DNA from: Niebla homalea
Taxonomy: Eukaryota > Ascomycota > Lecanoromycetes > Lecanorales > Ramalinaceae
Assembly: GCA_019925105.1 (NCBI GenBank)
Contig: JAHGAU010000031.1
Location: forward strand, 694,501 to 758,500
DNA: 64,000 nucleotides
Reading direction: 5' to 3'
The translations under genes were made by a program, and so were the position numbers. Under the pieces are notes generated by a model. The model worked only from the letters and a program-made list of their open reading frames with translations, had not been told where the DNA came from and did no database searches. The stretch's first letter is position 1. Each line of letters begins with the position of its first letter. Shown here piece after piece: positions 47,401 to 61,200 of the stretch.

Positions 47401-48242
47401 TTAATACCACCGTTTTTTTAAAATTTTTATTTTTTTTATCGTTAATATAAGCGCTGCTTTTATAGCCCTTATTACTTAACTTATTTTTATTTTTATCCGT
47501 AAAGCTTTTTCCGTCGTTCCTTTATTTTATATATAACCTTTTTAATTCCTTTTACCTTTTTTTATTAATACCCTTATTATTGCCCCTTAAGCTCCGTATA
47601 ATCTCTTTAAATCCCTTAATCCTGCTTCCGCTTTTATATAAAAGTTTTTTTTTTTTTATAATTTAATTTATAATATTAATTAAGTTTTTAATATAATATT
47701 TTTTTAATTTAATTGTAAGGAGGTTTTTTAACGTTTTTATTACTTTTTCCTTTATTATATTTTTTTTATACGTTTAACAATTACTTTTTCTTATAACCTA
47801 TCTTTAATTACCCGATACTTTTTTATTTTTACCCGGTTTTTTCTTAATTTATACGTACTTAATAAAGCTTTTTCCGCCCTTATTTATTTTCTATATATTA
47901 TTACGTATTATCCCCGTCTTTTTTATTTTTATTTTTACTTTTTATAATTACGTTATTTTTACGTATTATGCGCGTTTTTTTACACGTATCTCGTTAATTA
48001 TAAGCTTTTTATTTAATTTAAGAGTTCTTTATTATATAGTTATTACGCCGTTTATATAAATTTTTATTATTTCCGTTAATAAAAGCCGTTTACCCTTTTA
48101 CCCCCTTAATTTCCACTATTATTCCGCTTCCGCTTATCGCACTTAAGGCCCTTACCTTATTATTACTTAAGCTATACACGCGTGCATCATTTTGGACCTC
48201 TGGGGTCCCTTTGTTCGTCGCCATCCCTTAAAAGTAAATATT

Positions 48243-48480
48243 ATAATTTAAAATATAGCTGTTAATATCGTCTTATAAAGTAAGTTAAAAAAAAGATTAA
48301 AAAATAAGTTTAATTATATAATTTTAACTAGGATAATTATTAATTAATTCATTATAAATATACTTTAAGATATCCGTAATAAATAATATTAATACCTATA
48401 ATTTACCTTTATTAATAAGGATATCGGACCAAATTTTAATACGGATTTTTAAAGTTTTTTTTTAACTTCCTTACCTTATA
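48243..48480 (-). pseudogene. Gypsy integrase zinc-binding region relic
   Basis: The minus strand reads DILINKGKL, then ILFITDILKYIYNELINNYP and KLIF, stop, SFF, stop, LTL, stop, DDINSYIL. This is the linker and H2C2 region that precedes the integrase core ([LI]-x-x-x-I-L-x-x-x-H-x-x-x-x-x-G-H-x-G...W-P-x-[ML]-x-x-D-V-x-x-Y). It continues at 36625 across the LINE insertion. Confidence 0.6.
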
Positions 48481-48639
48481 TATTAAATTTATATTAATAA
48501 AGGGGTATATAGTCCATATAAATAAGTAATATTGGTAATAATCGCTTTAATAACTTTAAGGAGCTATAAGGCTATTTTAAAAGGCGCTTAAGCTTAATAA
48601 GGATATAATATACGGTTTATAATATTGAATTTTATGCCC

Positions 48640-49330
48640 GGAAAGGTTATTATTTACCTTAAATACTCGGGATAGCCCTTAAAGGCTACTTAAAATATTA
48701 CTATATCGTTTAAATCTCCGGGCCGTAATCCGGGCTTATCCAGGTACTTTTCATAAAAGGCTTTAATTAATTTTTAAATATAAAAGAATTCTTTAGCGTT
48801 AACGTAATATTAAGTATTATCCGGGGGTAAGTCTACTTATTTAACCTTATATTATAGCCTTTACCTTTAACCGGTATACCGGGAATTAATAATTTCTTTA
48901 AGTTTTTATTCTTTAATATTTTTTTTATTTATAATAACGGGTTTAGGGGGTAAATTAATTTATCCCGGTAAAAGCGGTTTTTCTTTAATTGGAATACAGG
49001 TTAAATCGCTTATATAAAAGGTAAAATAAGCTTAAAAGATATTTAAGACGTTTAGTTTATAGGTGGAATAATATTGTTTAAGGATAATATAGGGGTTTAA
49101 ATATTTATAATTTAACTTTTTATTAAGCTAATCGGTTATTAAATACTTAATATTTATATAAACCTTATCGTTTATCTTAAATTTTACGTCCCGGCGCCGG
49201 CGGTTAATTTACTTAAATATATTATCGTAAACCTTATTTAAATTAAAACGTATTATATTAAGGATTTTTTATATAATTTTAATAATATCGGTAACTTTTT
49301 TAGTTTAAAGTTATTTACGGGCGGTAATAT
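48640..49330 (-). pseudogene. Gypsy integrase C-terminus and chromodomain relic
   Basis: The minus strand reads RRRDVKFKINDKVYINIKYL (GPY/F region), then KEIINSRYTG, YKV, VDLPPDNT and LIKAFYEKYLDKPGLRPGD. The RYxG..xYKVKW..P..NTW..A...P.LI..F...YPxKPG pattern is the chromodomain that follows integrase in fungal chromoviruses. It is one of the best-preserved relics in this block. It lies 3' to a GC islet (49366-49490), beyond which the integrase core should be found. Confidence 0.8.
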
Positions 49331-49365
49331 ATTTAATATTATCGGGTTTAAATAATATCCTTAAG

Positions 49366-49490
49366 TGTCAGGGTTCAGGGGTGTTGGTAGCTGAGGTGCA
49401 GGCCCTACCGGGCCTACCCCGGGCCAAGCCCGGGGTTAGCCCGGTACAAGGAGTGTCACCGACTGGGTATATTAGGGCCTTTAACCCCTT
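49366..49490. mobile_element. un-RIPed islet, probable LTR edge with hairpin
   Basis: Starts TGTCAGGGTTCAGGGG after TTAAG, the same first 8 bases as the LTRs at 7504, 33869 and 30331. Contains a perfect 9-bp stem with 3-nt loop, ACCCCGGGC-CAA-GCCCGGGGT (49416-49436). The other end and a matching TTAAG duplication were not found, so it may be one edge of a larger element. Confidence 0.5.
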
Positions 49491-52104
49491 CACTCCTTCA
49501 CCTTCTATACTTTAATATCTTTAATTATACATAATATACTTTTTGCCTTTTAATTACCTTAAAAAGGTTTATACTTTAATATTATATTAAAGTTAACCTA
49601 TTTATACCCTTATAAGGAGCAGCGAAATAAAATAAAGGCTCTTATTAATAATACCTATTAATAGCGGATGGTAAGCCGATAATTAATAATAATATTAAAT
49701 AAGCAATAATTACGGTTAAAATATATAGCGATTAATATCCGGATAAGCTATAAAAAAACGTTAATAATTAAGACGGGAAATTATAATAACTTTAAATAGG
49801 TAAATATTAATTCTATTAAACGATATAAAGAACAGATTTAAAGGATTAAGCCTTAAAAAGGCGATTCAAAGGCTATAAATAAAATAGATTTTAAAAGAAT
49901 TATTATAAATTTAATTAAGAATAAGCCTATAAAAGCCTATAAAATCCTTACTTATTATTTATTTATTTTATTCCTTAAAACTTTTAATTAAGATATTTAA
50001 TTGTATATTTTTACTTTAATATAGGGTACTTAATACCAGGTAGGAAAACCTTTTAAAAAATACTTTATAATATAGGGGAGTAATATTAACCTTATTATAA
50101 TATAAATTTTATTATTTTATTTTATGATATTACTCTTATAATATAGAAACCGTTACGGAAAGGTTAACAAACCCGTTTTTTCCCTTTTTTATATATTTTT
50201 TTCTATTTATTTTTATGCTTTTCTTATTTTAACTTATTTTTTATTTATGCTTTATTTATTATAATTATAAATAATAAATTTTGATAATTTTTTTTAAATT
50301 AAAGGGCTTTATAAATTTTAAATATAACTTTTAAAGTAATTCTTGAGGGGACCTTAATTAATTAATATAATTTATTAAAGATAAAACCTTTTCCCGGTTA
50401 AATAGGGAAAATAAAGACTTAATAGATTATGTAATAATTAAGAACTTAAATTTAAATAATTATTACGGGGATATAAAGAATATTTTGCCCGTAAACCTCG
50501 CTATAAACTAAAGGGTATTATTTTAAAGGAATTAATTAAACGCATTCCTTATTTTATAAAAATTTTTATTTATTTTATCTCTGGATTCATAATACTTAAG
50601 AAATTTAAGAAATTTTTAAAGTAATTAAACCTTTTACGTTAAGAATATAACGTCAGGGTATAATATTATAAGGACGTAAATAACGAAGTATAAGTTTTTT
50701 AAATAGAATTAAACGATGTTTAAAAAGGACTTATAATTAAAGATTAATTAAATTACCCTTTTATAACGGTAAAGCTTCAGAAGTTTTTTTTTCTTAAAAA
50801 ATTTAGACTATTTAAAAGTATTAAAAATCCGTAACCGTAAACTAAAAGGCTAAAACGTAAATCTTATTATTAAGCTGAAAAATCTTTAACGGAATAATCC
50901 AGTTTTATTATTTTATCGATTTATATTATCCTTAACCTTTTATAAGAAATTTCAGTTTATTAAAATTAAGGACTTAATATCCTTTATAAAAAAATATTCT
51001 AATTAATATTATTTCTTTAAACGCTATATTATTATTAAATTCTGTATTAATAAAAATTAATATTTAATTATATAAACTTAAGTTAATTATATTTTAAGAT
51101 TATTAAGTTTAAAAATCCTTAAGTAATTAAAAACGGAATATAATAAGGATGTTTTATTAAGTTTTTAAAATTTTTAAGGAATTTTAAACTTTCTTAAATT
51201 AGATTTTTAAAAACATTAAATAAAAAAAACTAAATTAATAACTTTTAAGCTTTAAAAATATTTAATAAAAATAAATTTATAACGTTTCACTTTAACTTTA
51301 CCCGCTTAATTAAGGTTTTTAAGTACGTAAATCTTAAAAAGAACTTAAAAATTATAATCCGTAAATTAAATCGTTAATTCTTTAATTCACTTTATAAAAA
51401 TTTTCTTTAAGGAAGTTATAATTTAAATAGCCTAAAAGAAACCCGGATATACTTAAAGAGGATAAACCGTTTTTAACGTTTAAAATATTATTACCAACGA
51501 AAAACCTTTAAGCTTAATAAAGCCTTTATTAAGGAAATTAAAGAAACTATAAGAACCCGTATAACTTCCTTTAAATTTATTAGTAAAATAAAAGATTTTA
51601 AAAGGTTTAATTTCCGATAAATTTTTTCCGCCGTTATAAAGTTAACCCCCTTATTAAACGTTAAATGCTTTATTTATTAAAAGAATTATTTTTAAGTTAA
51701 TAATCCTTAACGTTAACGTAACCGTAATAATACCCGGGAACGTTCGGTTTAAATTTATTATATCGTTTAAGATTTAAATAAAAAGTTTACCCGAAACCTT
51801 AATAACCGGATTTCTTATATTCTTAAAAATATCTTATTAAAGGATTTAAACGGGCTAATAAAAGATTAAACTTTATAGAAGTCGTTATAAGGGATAAAAA
51901 TATATATTACTTTTAAATTTTATAATTAAGTATACCGATAATATTAAAACCCTTTTTAACGCTTAAAAAAATCAACCCTAAATTATTAACGGTTTATAAA
52001 CTATAAAAATTAATATATTTTTTTTATTCTTTTTAATTAATTTAAATATTATTAATTATTATTTTATTAATAAATAAATTATCCCTTAAATTTACGTAAT
52101 AATT

Positions 52105-52200
52105 AAAGATGGGAAGGAATGAAAGTGCAAAAGGGGCAAAAACAAAGGAGTAAATGGATTGTAACTAAAGATGGGCCGAAGCCCCCATACAAGTAAGTAA
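52105..52200. other. un-RIPed islet
   Basis: About 95 bases rich in G/A with normal TG and CA, including GGGGCAAAAACAAAGG and GGGCCGAAGCCCCC (a GGGC...GCCC hairpin). By analogy with other islets it probably marks a transposon end. Confidence 0.45.
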
Positions 52201-55200
52201 GGTATAAGAAGTATATTATTATAATTCGTTATACCCTTCCTTTTTTAAAGTATATATGAATTAATTCTATTCTTAATTAGCTTTTTTAATATTTTTATTC
52301 CTTTATATATTTATCCATAAGTTTAATATCCTTTATATTCTCCTTCTTTTTAAATCCCTTTATAATAAAATGCTGTTTATAGTACTTTTATAACTTAAAT
52401 TATATTATACCTATTTATATATATTTTAATTATATATTTAATAGTTAATAATATCCTTTATATAACTTAAATAATTATAAGTATAAAAGTTAAAAAGACG
52501 TTAACCTAATAATAATTTCCCTTTACTCCCTTTATAATAAATTTATTTCTTTAATATTACGTATTATAAATAGGTAATCTTTCTCTTTTAATATTGTTTA
52601 TATATTCATCTGCTTTTTTTCCTTATAGCTTTACTTTTAATTTTTATCCGGTAATAATAAATAAATATATTAAGACTTAATTTTCTTAAGGGTAATCCCC
52701 CTTATTATCTTAATATATTAATAACGGTAACCTTGGTACTTTATATTTATTTATTTTAAGGCTCGGGTTACCTTATATTTATATTTTCTTAAGTATAATA
52801 TACTTAATTTATTTAAGGATATAATACGCCTTACTTTACTTATTAAAAGATTATAAATACCGCCCTTTATAAGGGTTAAGATTTAAGACCGGTTATTCTT
52901 TATCCTACTTATTAATTTATACATTTCTGGTATCTTTTTTTATTCTTTTAATTTTACCGTTATTAAATATATCTTAAAAAAAGTCTATAATATATTAATT
53001 ATATACCTTTTTTAAAAGCTATCGGTAAGGTTTTACTTTAAATTTTTTATTTTATAGATTTTATAATCTTTTATATTAACGTAATTAAAAAGGTATTATA
53101 AGTTATCGTATAACTTATATTTATTAGTTAATACTATTTATATATCTATTTATTATATTGATTCTTAAAAGGCTATAAGGGGGTATAATAATTTATTTTA
53201 ATCTTAAAAAGGCTTTATCGTTTAAGGGCTTATAGTTTTATAAGAAGGTAAAAAAAAGGAAAACAATAAAATAATAATTTATAAATTTTTAAGTAACTCC
53301 TTAATCTTTATATAAACTTTTTTAATACTTAATACTATATTTAATAATATTTCTTAAAGATATACCTTTTATTATAACTTTTAATATTTATTTTTATTTA
53401 CTTATATATTTTTCCCTTAATTAATTAATCTATTAAGTATCCTTAAGGCTATCTCCGTATATAAATAAATATATTTCCGTATTCTTTTAACGGGTTATAT
53501 ATAATTGTCCCGATCAAAAAGTATTTAAAAGGCATATTAAAAGGGGTTCCTTCTAAACGTAATAATATTATTTATTATAATTATCGAGCTCCCGGCTTAA
53601 CCGTTTCTATCGGTAAGTAAAATATTAAAAATAACGTTTAATTATTTACTTATTCTATAATTATACCGTATAACTATTTACTTTATTCTTCTTATTTATT
53701 TATTTTTCTTATTTTCTTTTTTTTCTTTAAATTTCTTTACTTCTTTAATTTACTTAATCTTTAATTCCTTTTATACTTTAATTAACTTATTTTAAACTTA
53801 ATTTTATCTTGTATTTAATTATTAATTATCCCTTTAAAAGTATATATAAATTAATAACCTTAATATTACTTATTTATTTTATATTTATATTAATTTACTT
53901 ATAGTCTTCGGAATCTTATATAGGATTCTTTAATTATATTTATAGTAATTACGTTAATTATACTTTTATACTTTAATAAGTATACTTTTATTATTAACCT
54001 TATTAAATTAAATAAACGTATTCCTATTATTATAAGGGTTTATCTAGTTAGTAATTAATTAATATATTTAGAGTTATACCTTATAATTCCTTATAATCTT
54101 AATCTATTTTAACTTTCTTACTTTTAAGAACTTCTTATAATATATATCCAAGTTTACGCCTCCCGTATATATACCGGGGCCCGGAAGTATATTAAATACT
54201 AGTAGATTAACGGTGGCCATTACTTTGCTTTTATTAATTACCGCCGTATTAAAGGTTTATTAAATAATGTTTATTCAAATTATATCTTTAAATACCGGCC
54301 GAGCGATTATAATTTCTATTTAAATATATATGAATTAATTCGCCTTTTAATCGGTTATCGTTAATTATTTTCTACAGATTTTTAATATTAAGATATAATT
54401 TAGGTAAACGTTTTTTAACTAGTACGCTATACGCGCTTTAACCTTAATATCGACCGCAAATTAGGTATAAATAAAAGTATTAAGTTGATAACCGGTTTAA
54501 CCTAGCTTTTTATTTAATCAATTTTAGCCTTTTCGAATCAATTAATAGTCCTTTTAATTAATTAACCGTAATACCTTTAAATTCATTTAATATCCCTTTT
54601 ATTACTCTTTTATGTTAACCGTATGATCGGCAGCCTATTCGTATACTTATTGGCCCTTTTTATTAATAGTTTAATTTTTTTTAACTTTATAGAAAAAGCC
54701 TATTTATTAATAAAGTTATTAAATAACCTTTCCGTTATCTTGTTGTTAATCTTTTACGTTAATAATACTATAACTATAGTTTATTCGGTCTTTTATTATT
54801 GCCTTTATTAATATTAATATCCCGTTTAAATAAGGTTTTCGCGGTAAAATATATATTAAAGATAATTTATCTTTTTCAAGTTAAATTTATTAATATAATC
54901 TTACCGGTATTTATTAAAGAAAAGATAGAATTCAATATAGGCCGAGGGTTTAATTAATAATATAATTAATACCCTATTTTTTCTTAACGATAATAATAAT
55001 AAGTTATATCTCTTTATATATATAAAATAATTATTAATAAGACCCCTTTTTAAATAATAAATTAAGTATTAATACCTTATTTTTTTTTTATAAAAGCAAC
55101 GTTCGCGTCTTCCTATCGATCCCCGGTTATTTACCCTTATTATTCGGTTTATTATCTTAACGTTAATACTTTTAAGCTTTAATCCTTTTTTATATACTTC

Positions 55201-58200
55201 TTAAGTAGCTCCCCCGCCCTTTAATTTTATTTTATAAATATTATATATTCTAGCTTAATTATAAGATCGTTAATATACTATTCCGGCTCTTATTAAGTTA
55301 ATTATTAAGGAGGAGTCTTATATACCTTTTTAAGCTCGTAATAAGTTATTAAGTTTATTAAATTCGGCCAATTTATTAAGTAATCGTATTATTAATTTTA
55401 TTTATTAATTTACTTCGGTTATACGGGGTCGCTTTTATATTTATCTTAATCTTAAGGGCCTATTTACTATAAGTTATCGTTTAAAAATTTTTTTTTTTTC
55501 TTCCGCGTATTCCGTTATATTACGGTCCGCTGACTTTAATTCCTCCGTTATTACCGTTACGCATATTTAAGTATAATTTTATCTTTTATAAATTTACTTA
55601 TTATTTAAGTAAGTTTTAATAATACTTAATTAAAGTAATAAAAATAACCGGTCCTTATCCGCCCCCTTTTTAGGACCGTATATTTATATAGTTTAATAAT
55701 CGTAATAATTAATATCTTAAGTTTAATCGTTATAACCGTTTTAATATTAATACTTATAATATTAATAATCCGAAAATTTTTTAATTATTTTATAAGTAAC
55801 CTAAATAGAATTTTTAATAGATAACTTTATATTTAATTACTCCTATTTATATATAACTTATAATTTATATTTATTTTCTTTTTAAAGGAAATAAACCTAA
55901 TTATAATTAATTATAAGCATTCGCGATCTCTTTATTATTTAAATCGTACTTTAATTAACGAATAATAAAAATAAAAAAAGTAAAAGCCTATATATCCTTA
56001 TTTATACTTATTCCCTTTATCTCCCCTATTATTATCTATCCTCCCTATTTTAATTATATCGGTATTATTAAATTAATTATTTTTCCCCTTTTTTTTTAAA
56101 TTTATAATTTTTTAAAATCTTTTATCGTATTAAAATATAAGAGTAAATAAAATAAAAATATAAGCGTTATATTATTTATATATATTTTCTCCTTTTAAAT
56201 TATATTATTAGTAATTATAACGGTTTCTAAAGGATTAAGGTATTCTCCGTTGGTACCCTCCGGATTTAATTTTAATTTTAATTTTTAATTTTGGCTTATT
56301 AAGGGGTTTAAGATACCCGGTACGTAACGTAAATACTTTAAAGTAATTACCGTAAAATAAGTTAGGTATAAAAGTTTTATCTATTTTTTCCAATTTATAT
56401 AAAGCTTTATACTTCCTTATAAAGCCCTTAATAATAAACGGTTTAATATAATAAGGTTTAAGTTTCTTAAGATTCAGGGTAAAATTCCGTTATATAATTA
56501 ATTGCTTTTCCTTTAACGGGTTGTAACCTTATATTCCTTTATTATAACGGTTCTTTTAACGATCCTTTATCTTATTTAACTTCTTTTATAACTTTTCTTT
56601 AATATTTATCCGGTTTATTATAAATCCTTAAATAACTTTATATATTATTTCTTTTAAAGGTAATATTATTCTTTTTATAATATATATTTTTACTTTTAAC
56701 TTAATTATATTTTATTTATATATTATATTTAATTTAACCTTAAAAAAGATATTAATAAGAACGTATTTTGAATATTTAATATATTATATATTAATACCCG
56801 GTATTATTAATTTTCCTATTTATACTTAATTATACTTTTATTAAGTTTACGTTTTTTTTATAATATTTTATTAAATTTTATTATTAAATTTTATTAAATT
56901 TATTATTTTATACGTTATATTTAATATTAAAATAAATTAAATATTATATAAACGTAAAAAGCTTATTATTTTTTTTATTTATAAATATTTTCTTTATATT
57001 TATATATATTACGTTTAACGTTAAGTAATAATTTAAGTATTCCTTTAATACTATAATTATATTTTTCGCTTTAATTAATTTTATATAAAAAGGTTATATA
57101 AACCGTAAAAAATAATTTATTAAATTAAATATATAACGGAATCCGCTTTATATTTACTTAAACGGTCGGATAAAGTCCGTTTTAAATAAATTAAAAAAAG
57201 CTTTTACTTTAATTAAACTTAATAAAATTATATAATTTTTATATACTTACTTTATATAAGCTAAGTATCCTTATACGTATTTTATAATATTTTTTATTAT
57301 ATCCAGTTATTAATAGCGATATTATAGTTTTTTTAATATTATTTTTAATAAGAAGTATTTTACGTTATTATAAACTTCTTAAAGTACTTATATTATCTTT
57401 TTTTTTATTAAATAGATTATTTAATATTTTTTATATTAATAAATTAATTTATTAATAATAAAGTTATAACTATAGCTCGTAAACTGCCTATTAAATTTAA
57501 CTTATTATACCGTATCTTTTTAAAAAATTTTATTTTTATTTTAAGGTACTTAATAATTTCTATATATTGATTATCGTTTTTATAGTAAATTAATTGCTTA
57601 AACTTTAATAGTTTTATAGGTTTATAATTAATTTATATACCTTTTTTTTAATAATTTTTATTATACTTTATATTATATCCCTATACCGGTTTCCTATCGC
57701 TTATTTTTTATAGCTATAATTCTTCCGTATCTATTTTCCTTTTTTTATTTATACTTTTCCTTATTAACTTTCCCCCCGCGGTTTAAGATAATCAACTTTT
57801 TAATTATAATATCGTAATTTATATATTATTATAAACGTTAATCCTATCCTTTTTCACTTTTTTTAAGAATTCCTTTAATATAGTACGGTATCCTTTTTTA
57901 TCCCTTTTTTGAATTATACCGTATTATTCTTATTTTTCTATACTTTAAGGGCTATTTTCTTTATTATTTTATTAAATACGTATTCCGTGTTATTAAATGA
58001 TATTTTCAATAAACTATCTATAGCCTTATTAATCTCTTTTTTAATATATTCAATTTTAATATATAGCCTTTTTAACTTACTTATTTACCTTATAAAGATA
58101 TCTTTATAATAATTTATATTTATAATCCCGTAAATAACTTATAATTTATATATATAATTAAAACTTCTTTCGTATTTAATATATATAAGAACTTCTTTTT

Positions 58201-61200
58201 AAATATAATAATAATTAATAATTTTTATTTATAAATATCGTAATTACGTTCCGCTTTATTTATTATATATAAATTATAAATTAATAAAACGATATAATCG
58301 TTTTAAATTTAGGTAATATAATATCCGGCTCCGTATCTTAAAGTATTAATATATATATAAATTAATATTTTCGGATTTTATTTAAATAAGGCTTTAACTT
58401 TTATTATTATATTTTATATAAGTTAAAACGATATATTTTTTAATTCTTCCTATCTTTATTTTATATTTTTAATTAAATAAATAAAGGGGCATATTATTTT
58501 TATAAAGCCTTTAACTTACTTTTTTATTATATCAATAATATTTAAGAATCCTTTAATATTCCTTATATTTTATAATATAAGTTAATTAAATATCTTTTTA
58601 TATTTTTTAAGTTTAATTTATATACGTCCTTTTATTTTATAATTTTCTTTTAATATTTTAATTTTTATTGTATTAATTTTTAATTTATTAAATAATAATT
58701 TTAACTTTAATTATAGAATTTATAAGAAAAATAATTCTTAAAAAAAATAAATTGCTTTTTTTATATCCCGTATACTTTAAAGATATTATTTAAATAAAAG
58801 ACTAAATTAATAAGGTTATATTCCTTTTCTGGTATAAAAAAGGATAATTCCGGATTAAGTACCCGAATTATTCTTAACGTAATATTTATTAACTTAATAA
58901 AAATAAATAAGGATATACGTATTCTTTATAATATTTTTATTAATTATAATTATTTAATACGTAATATATATTAAAGGTAAAATAATATTAATCTTTAAAG
59001 TATATTTTTATTACTTAATATTTATACTTTATATCCGCTTAAAAGAAAATTTGATATAATAGGATTCTTAATAAATTATATATTCTTTTTATTAACTTTA
59101 TATAAAATACGGATAATACTTTATATATAAAGTAATAATTGAATATTAATTACGGTTTAGTTTTTCCCTTTTTATTTATTAATATTAATAATACGTTTTA
59201 TATATTTATTTATTTATTTACTTATATATATTTCTTATATATACTTAACTTAATTCCTTATTATATAATTATTTTAAGTTATTATTCCTTATTTTTAATA
59301 GCCTTTTAATAATAACTTTATACGGTTTAATCCTTAATCTTAATATTATTTTATATAAAAGTAAGTTTATTATTAATATTTTATATAATTCTTTTATACT
59401 TATATCTTTATACGTTTATAGTACTTAAAGTATCTTAAGTTATGTTTAATCATTTAAGATAGCCTCCCTTAATATAATACCTTTTTCCTTTATTTATATT
59501 TATAGCTTTTTATACGATTTTAAAGTATTAATCTTTTTTCTTATTATTTTTTTATTTATTAAGAATACAACTTATAATAATTCCGTTTTAATATTTACTT
59601 TTTTACTTTATAGTTTTAAAGTTAATTTATTTATTATTTTATATATATATTTAAGATAAATTTAATAAGTATTATATTTATACTCTGGTAATTCTTAATA
59701 AGTAATTAAGTTATTATTTTATTTAATTTTAAGGATTATACTTTTTATAATAAATACATAGATTTTATTATTTTTATTTCTTATTTATTTTATTTTCTTC
59801 TTTATATTATTTTAATATATTACTTTTTTCTCCTTATTACCGGCTTCTTTGGATTATCGGTTATTCCCTTAATATATATAATTATTCGTCTTTATTATTA
59901 TAAATATTATTAAATTAATTAATATCGTTTTTTTTATATATTGAGTATTCTTTATATTGTTTAACGTTATTTTACGCAATTAAAAATAACTTTAAGTATT
60001 ATATTATTTCATTTATTTTAATAAGTAATAAGCTTACGAATCGGATTATCTTTTGTTTAAATTAATTAATAATTTATTATTAATATAAAATAAAAGCTGT
60101 TTTTGGTTTTAAATTGTTATTTACGCCTTTTATAATATTTATTTTAACTTTTTTACGGTCTTTTTATTATTTATAAGCTTCTTTAGCGTTTTCCCGGTAA
60201 TTCTAAGTTCTCTTATTGTCTTTAAAGTACTTTTATTATTACAGTTTTCCTAAATTTTTACTTAATTTATTATATTTACTTTTTATTTAATTTATTTTTT
60301 ATAAGTTTCCCGGTTACTTTATTTTATTCTTATTTTTCCTTTATTTTACTTAATTATTATTAATATATTCTTACTTCTTATTAAGTATATAAATCCGTAT
60401 GTTCTTCCTTTTTATTTAATTATTTATTAATATATCCTTAAAGTTAATTTTTTTCTTTAAATTTTTTTTTCTTAATTTTTAAGTTCTTTCTTTCTTTTTA
60501 TCCTTATTTTTTTCTTTTAATTTATTCTTTAAGTTTTCTTTTTTACTTTTATATTTAAATAATTTAGTTTTACTTTTTTCTTTTTTTAATATAATTAAGT
60601 TTTTATAATATAGCTTCTTATATCGTAATTTTTATTACGTTTTATTGAATGAACGTATTTAAGGTTTAAGGATTTAAACCTTTTTTCCGTAAGTAACGTC
60701 CCCGATTCTTAATATTTTAATTTATATTTTAAAGTTAACTATAATTAATTTTAATTAAAGAATTCTTAATAAAATATTATAATTTAAGTTATTTTTTAAT
60801 ATTATAAATATTTATAATAATTTCATAATCTTTACTATTTAAATATTAAATATAACTTATATATAAAGTAATATAAGGTTTCCGTTTATTATTAATATAA
60901 TAAAATAATTTACTTTAAGCGTTTTTAAAGGCCTTTCCTTTATTCTTAGAAACCTAATTAAGGTTAAATTAATTATAATTATATTTAAGTTTTAATTAAC
61001 CTTTATTATAATTAATTAATTTATTTATTCCGGTTTATAAATAATTACTATTATTATAAAGTAGATTATTTTACGTTTATTAAGTATAACCTTAAGGTTT
61101 CGCTTTAAGCCGGCGATAATAATATTATTAATTTTAAATTTATTATTTTAAAGCGTTTCTTATATATTTTCTTTATCGTTTTTAAGTGCCTTTTTAATAA

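Larger units (their letters stand above)
36641..48227 (-). mobile_element. full-length Tad-like LINE split by a second LINE
   Basis: The 3' end is at 36641 (GATT repeats, the complement of a (AATC)n tail) and the 5' end at 48227. The 15-bp target duplication TTAAAAGTAAATATT (36626-36640, 48228-48242) is perfect. Removing the LINE at 37031-42821 leaves about 5.77 kb, close to the 5.79 kb of its guest. ORF1 starts at the extreme 5' end (ATG at 48224-48222, MATNKGTPEVQNDARVYSLS). RT relics lie near 44290-44400. It inserted into a Gypsy integrase gene. Confidence 0.85.

Noticed and set aside
54623..58109. Plus-strand ORFs 54623-54811 and 57909-58109, all hydrophobic residues
   Set aside because: T-rich RIPed DNA gives Phe/Leu/Ile/Tyr codons by composition alone.
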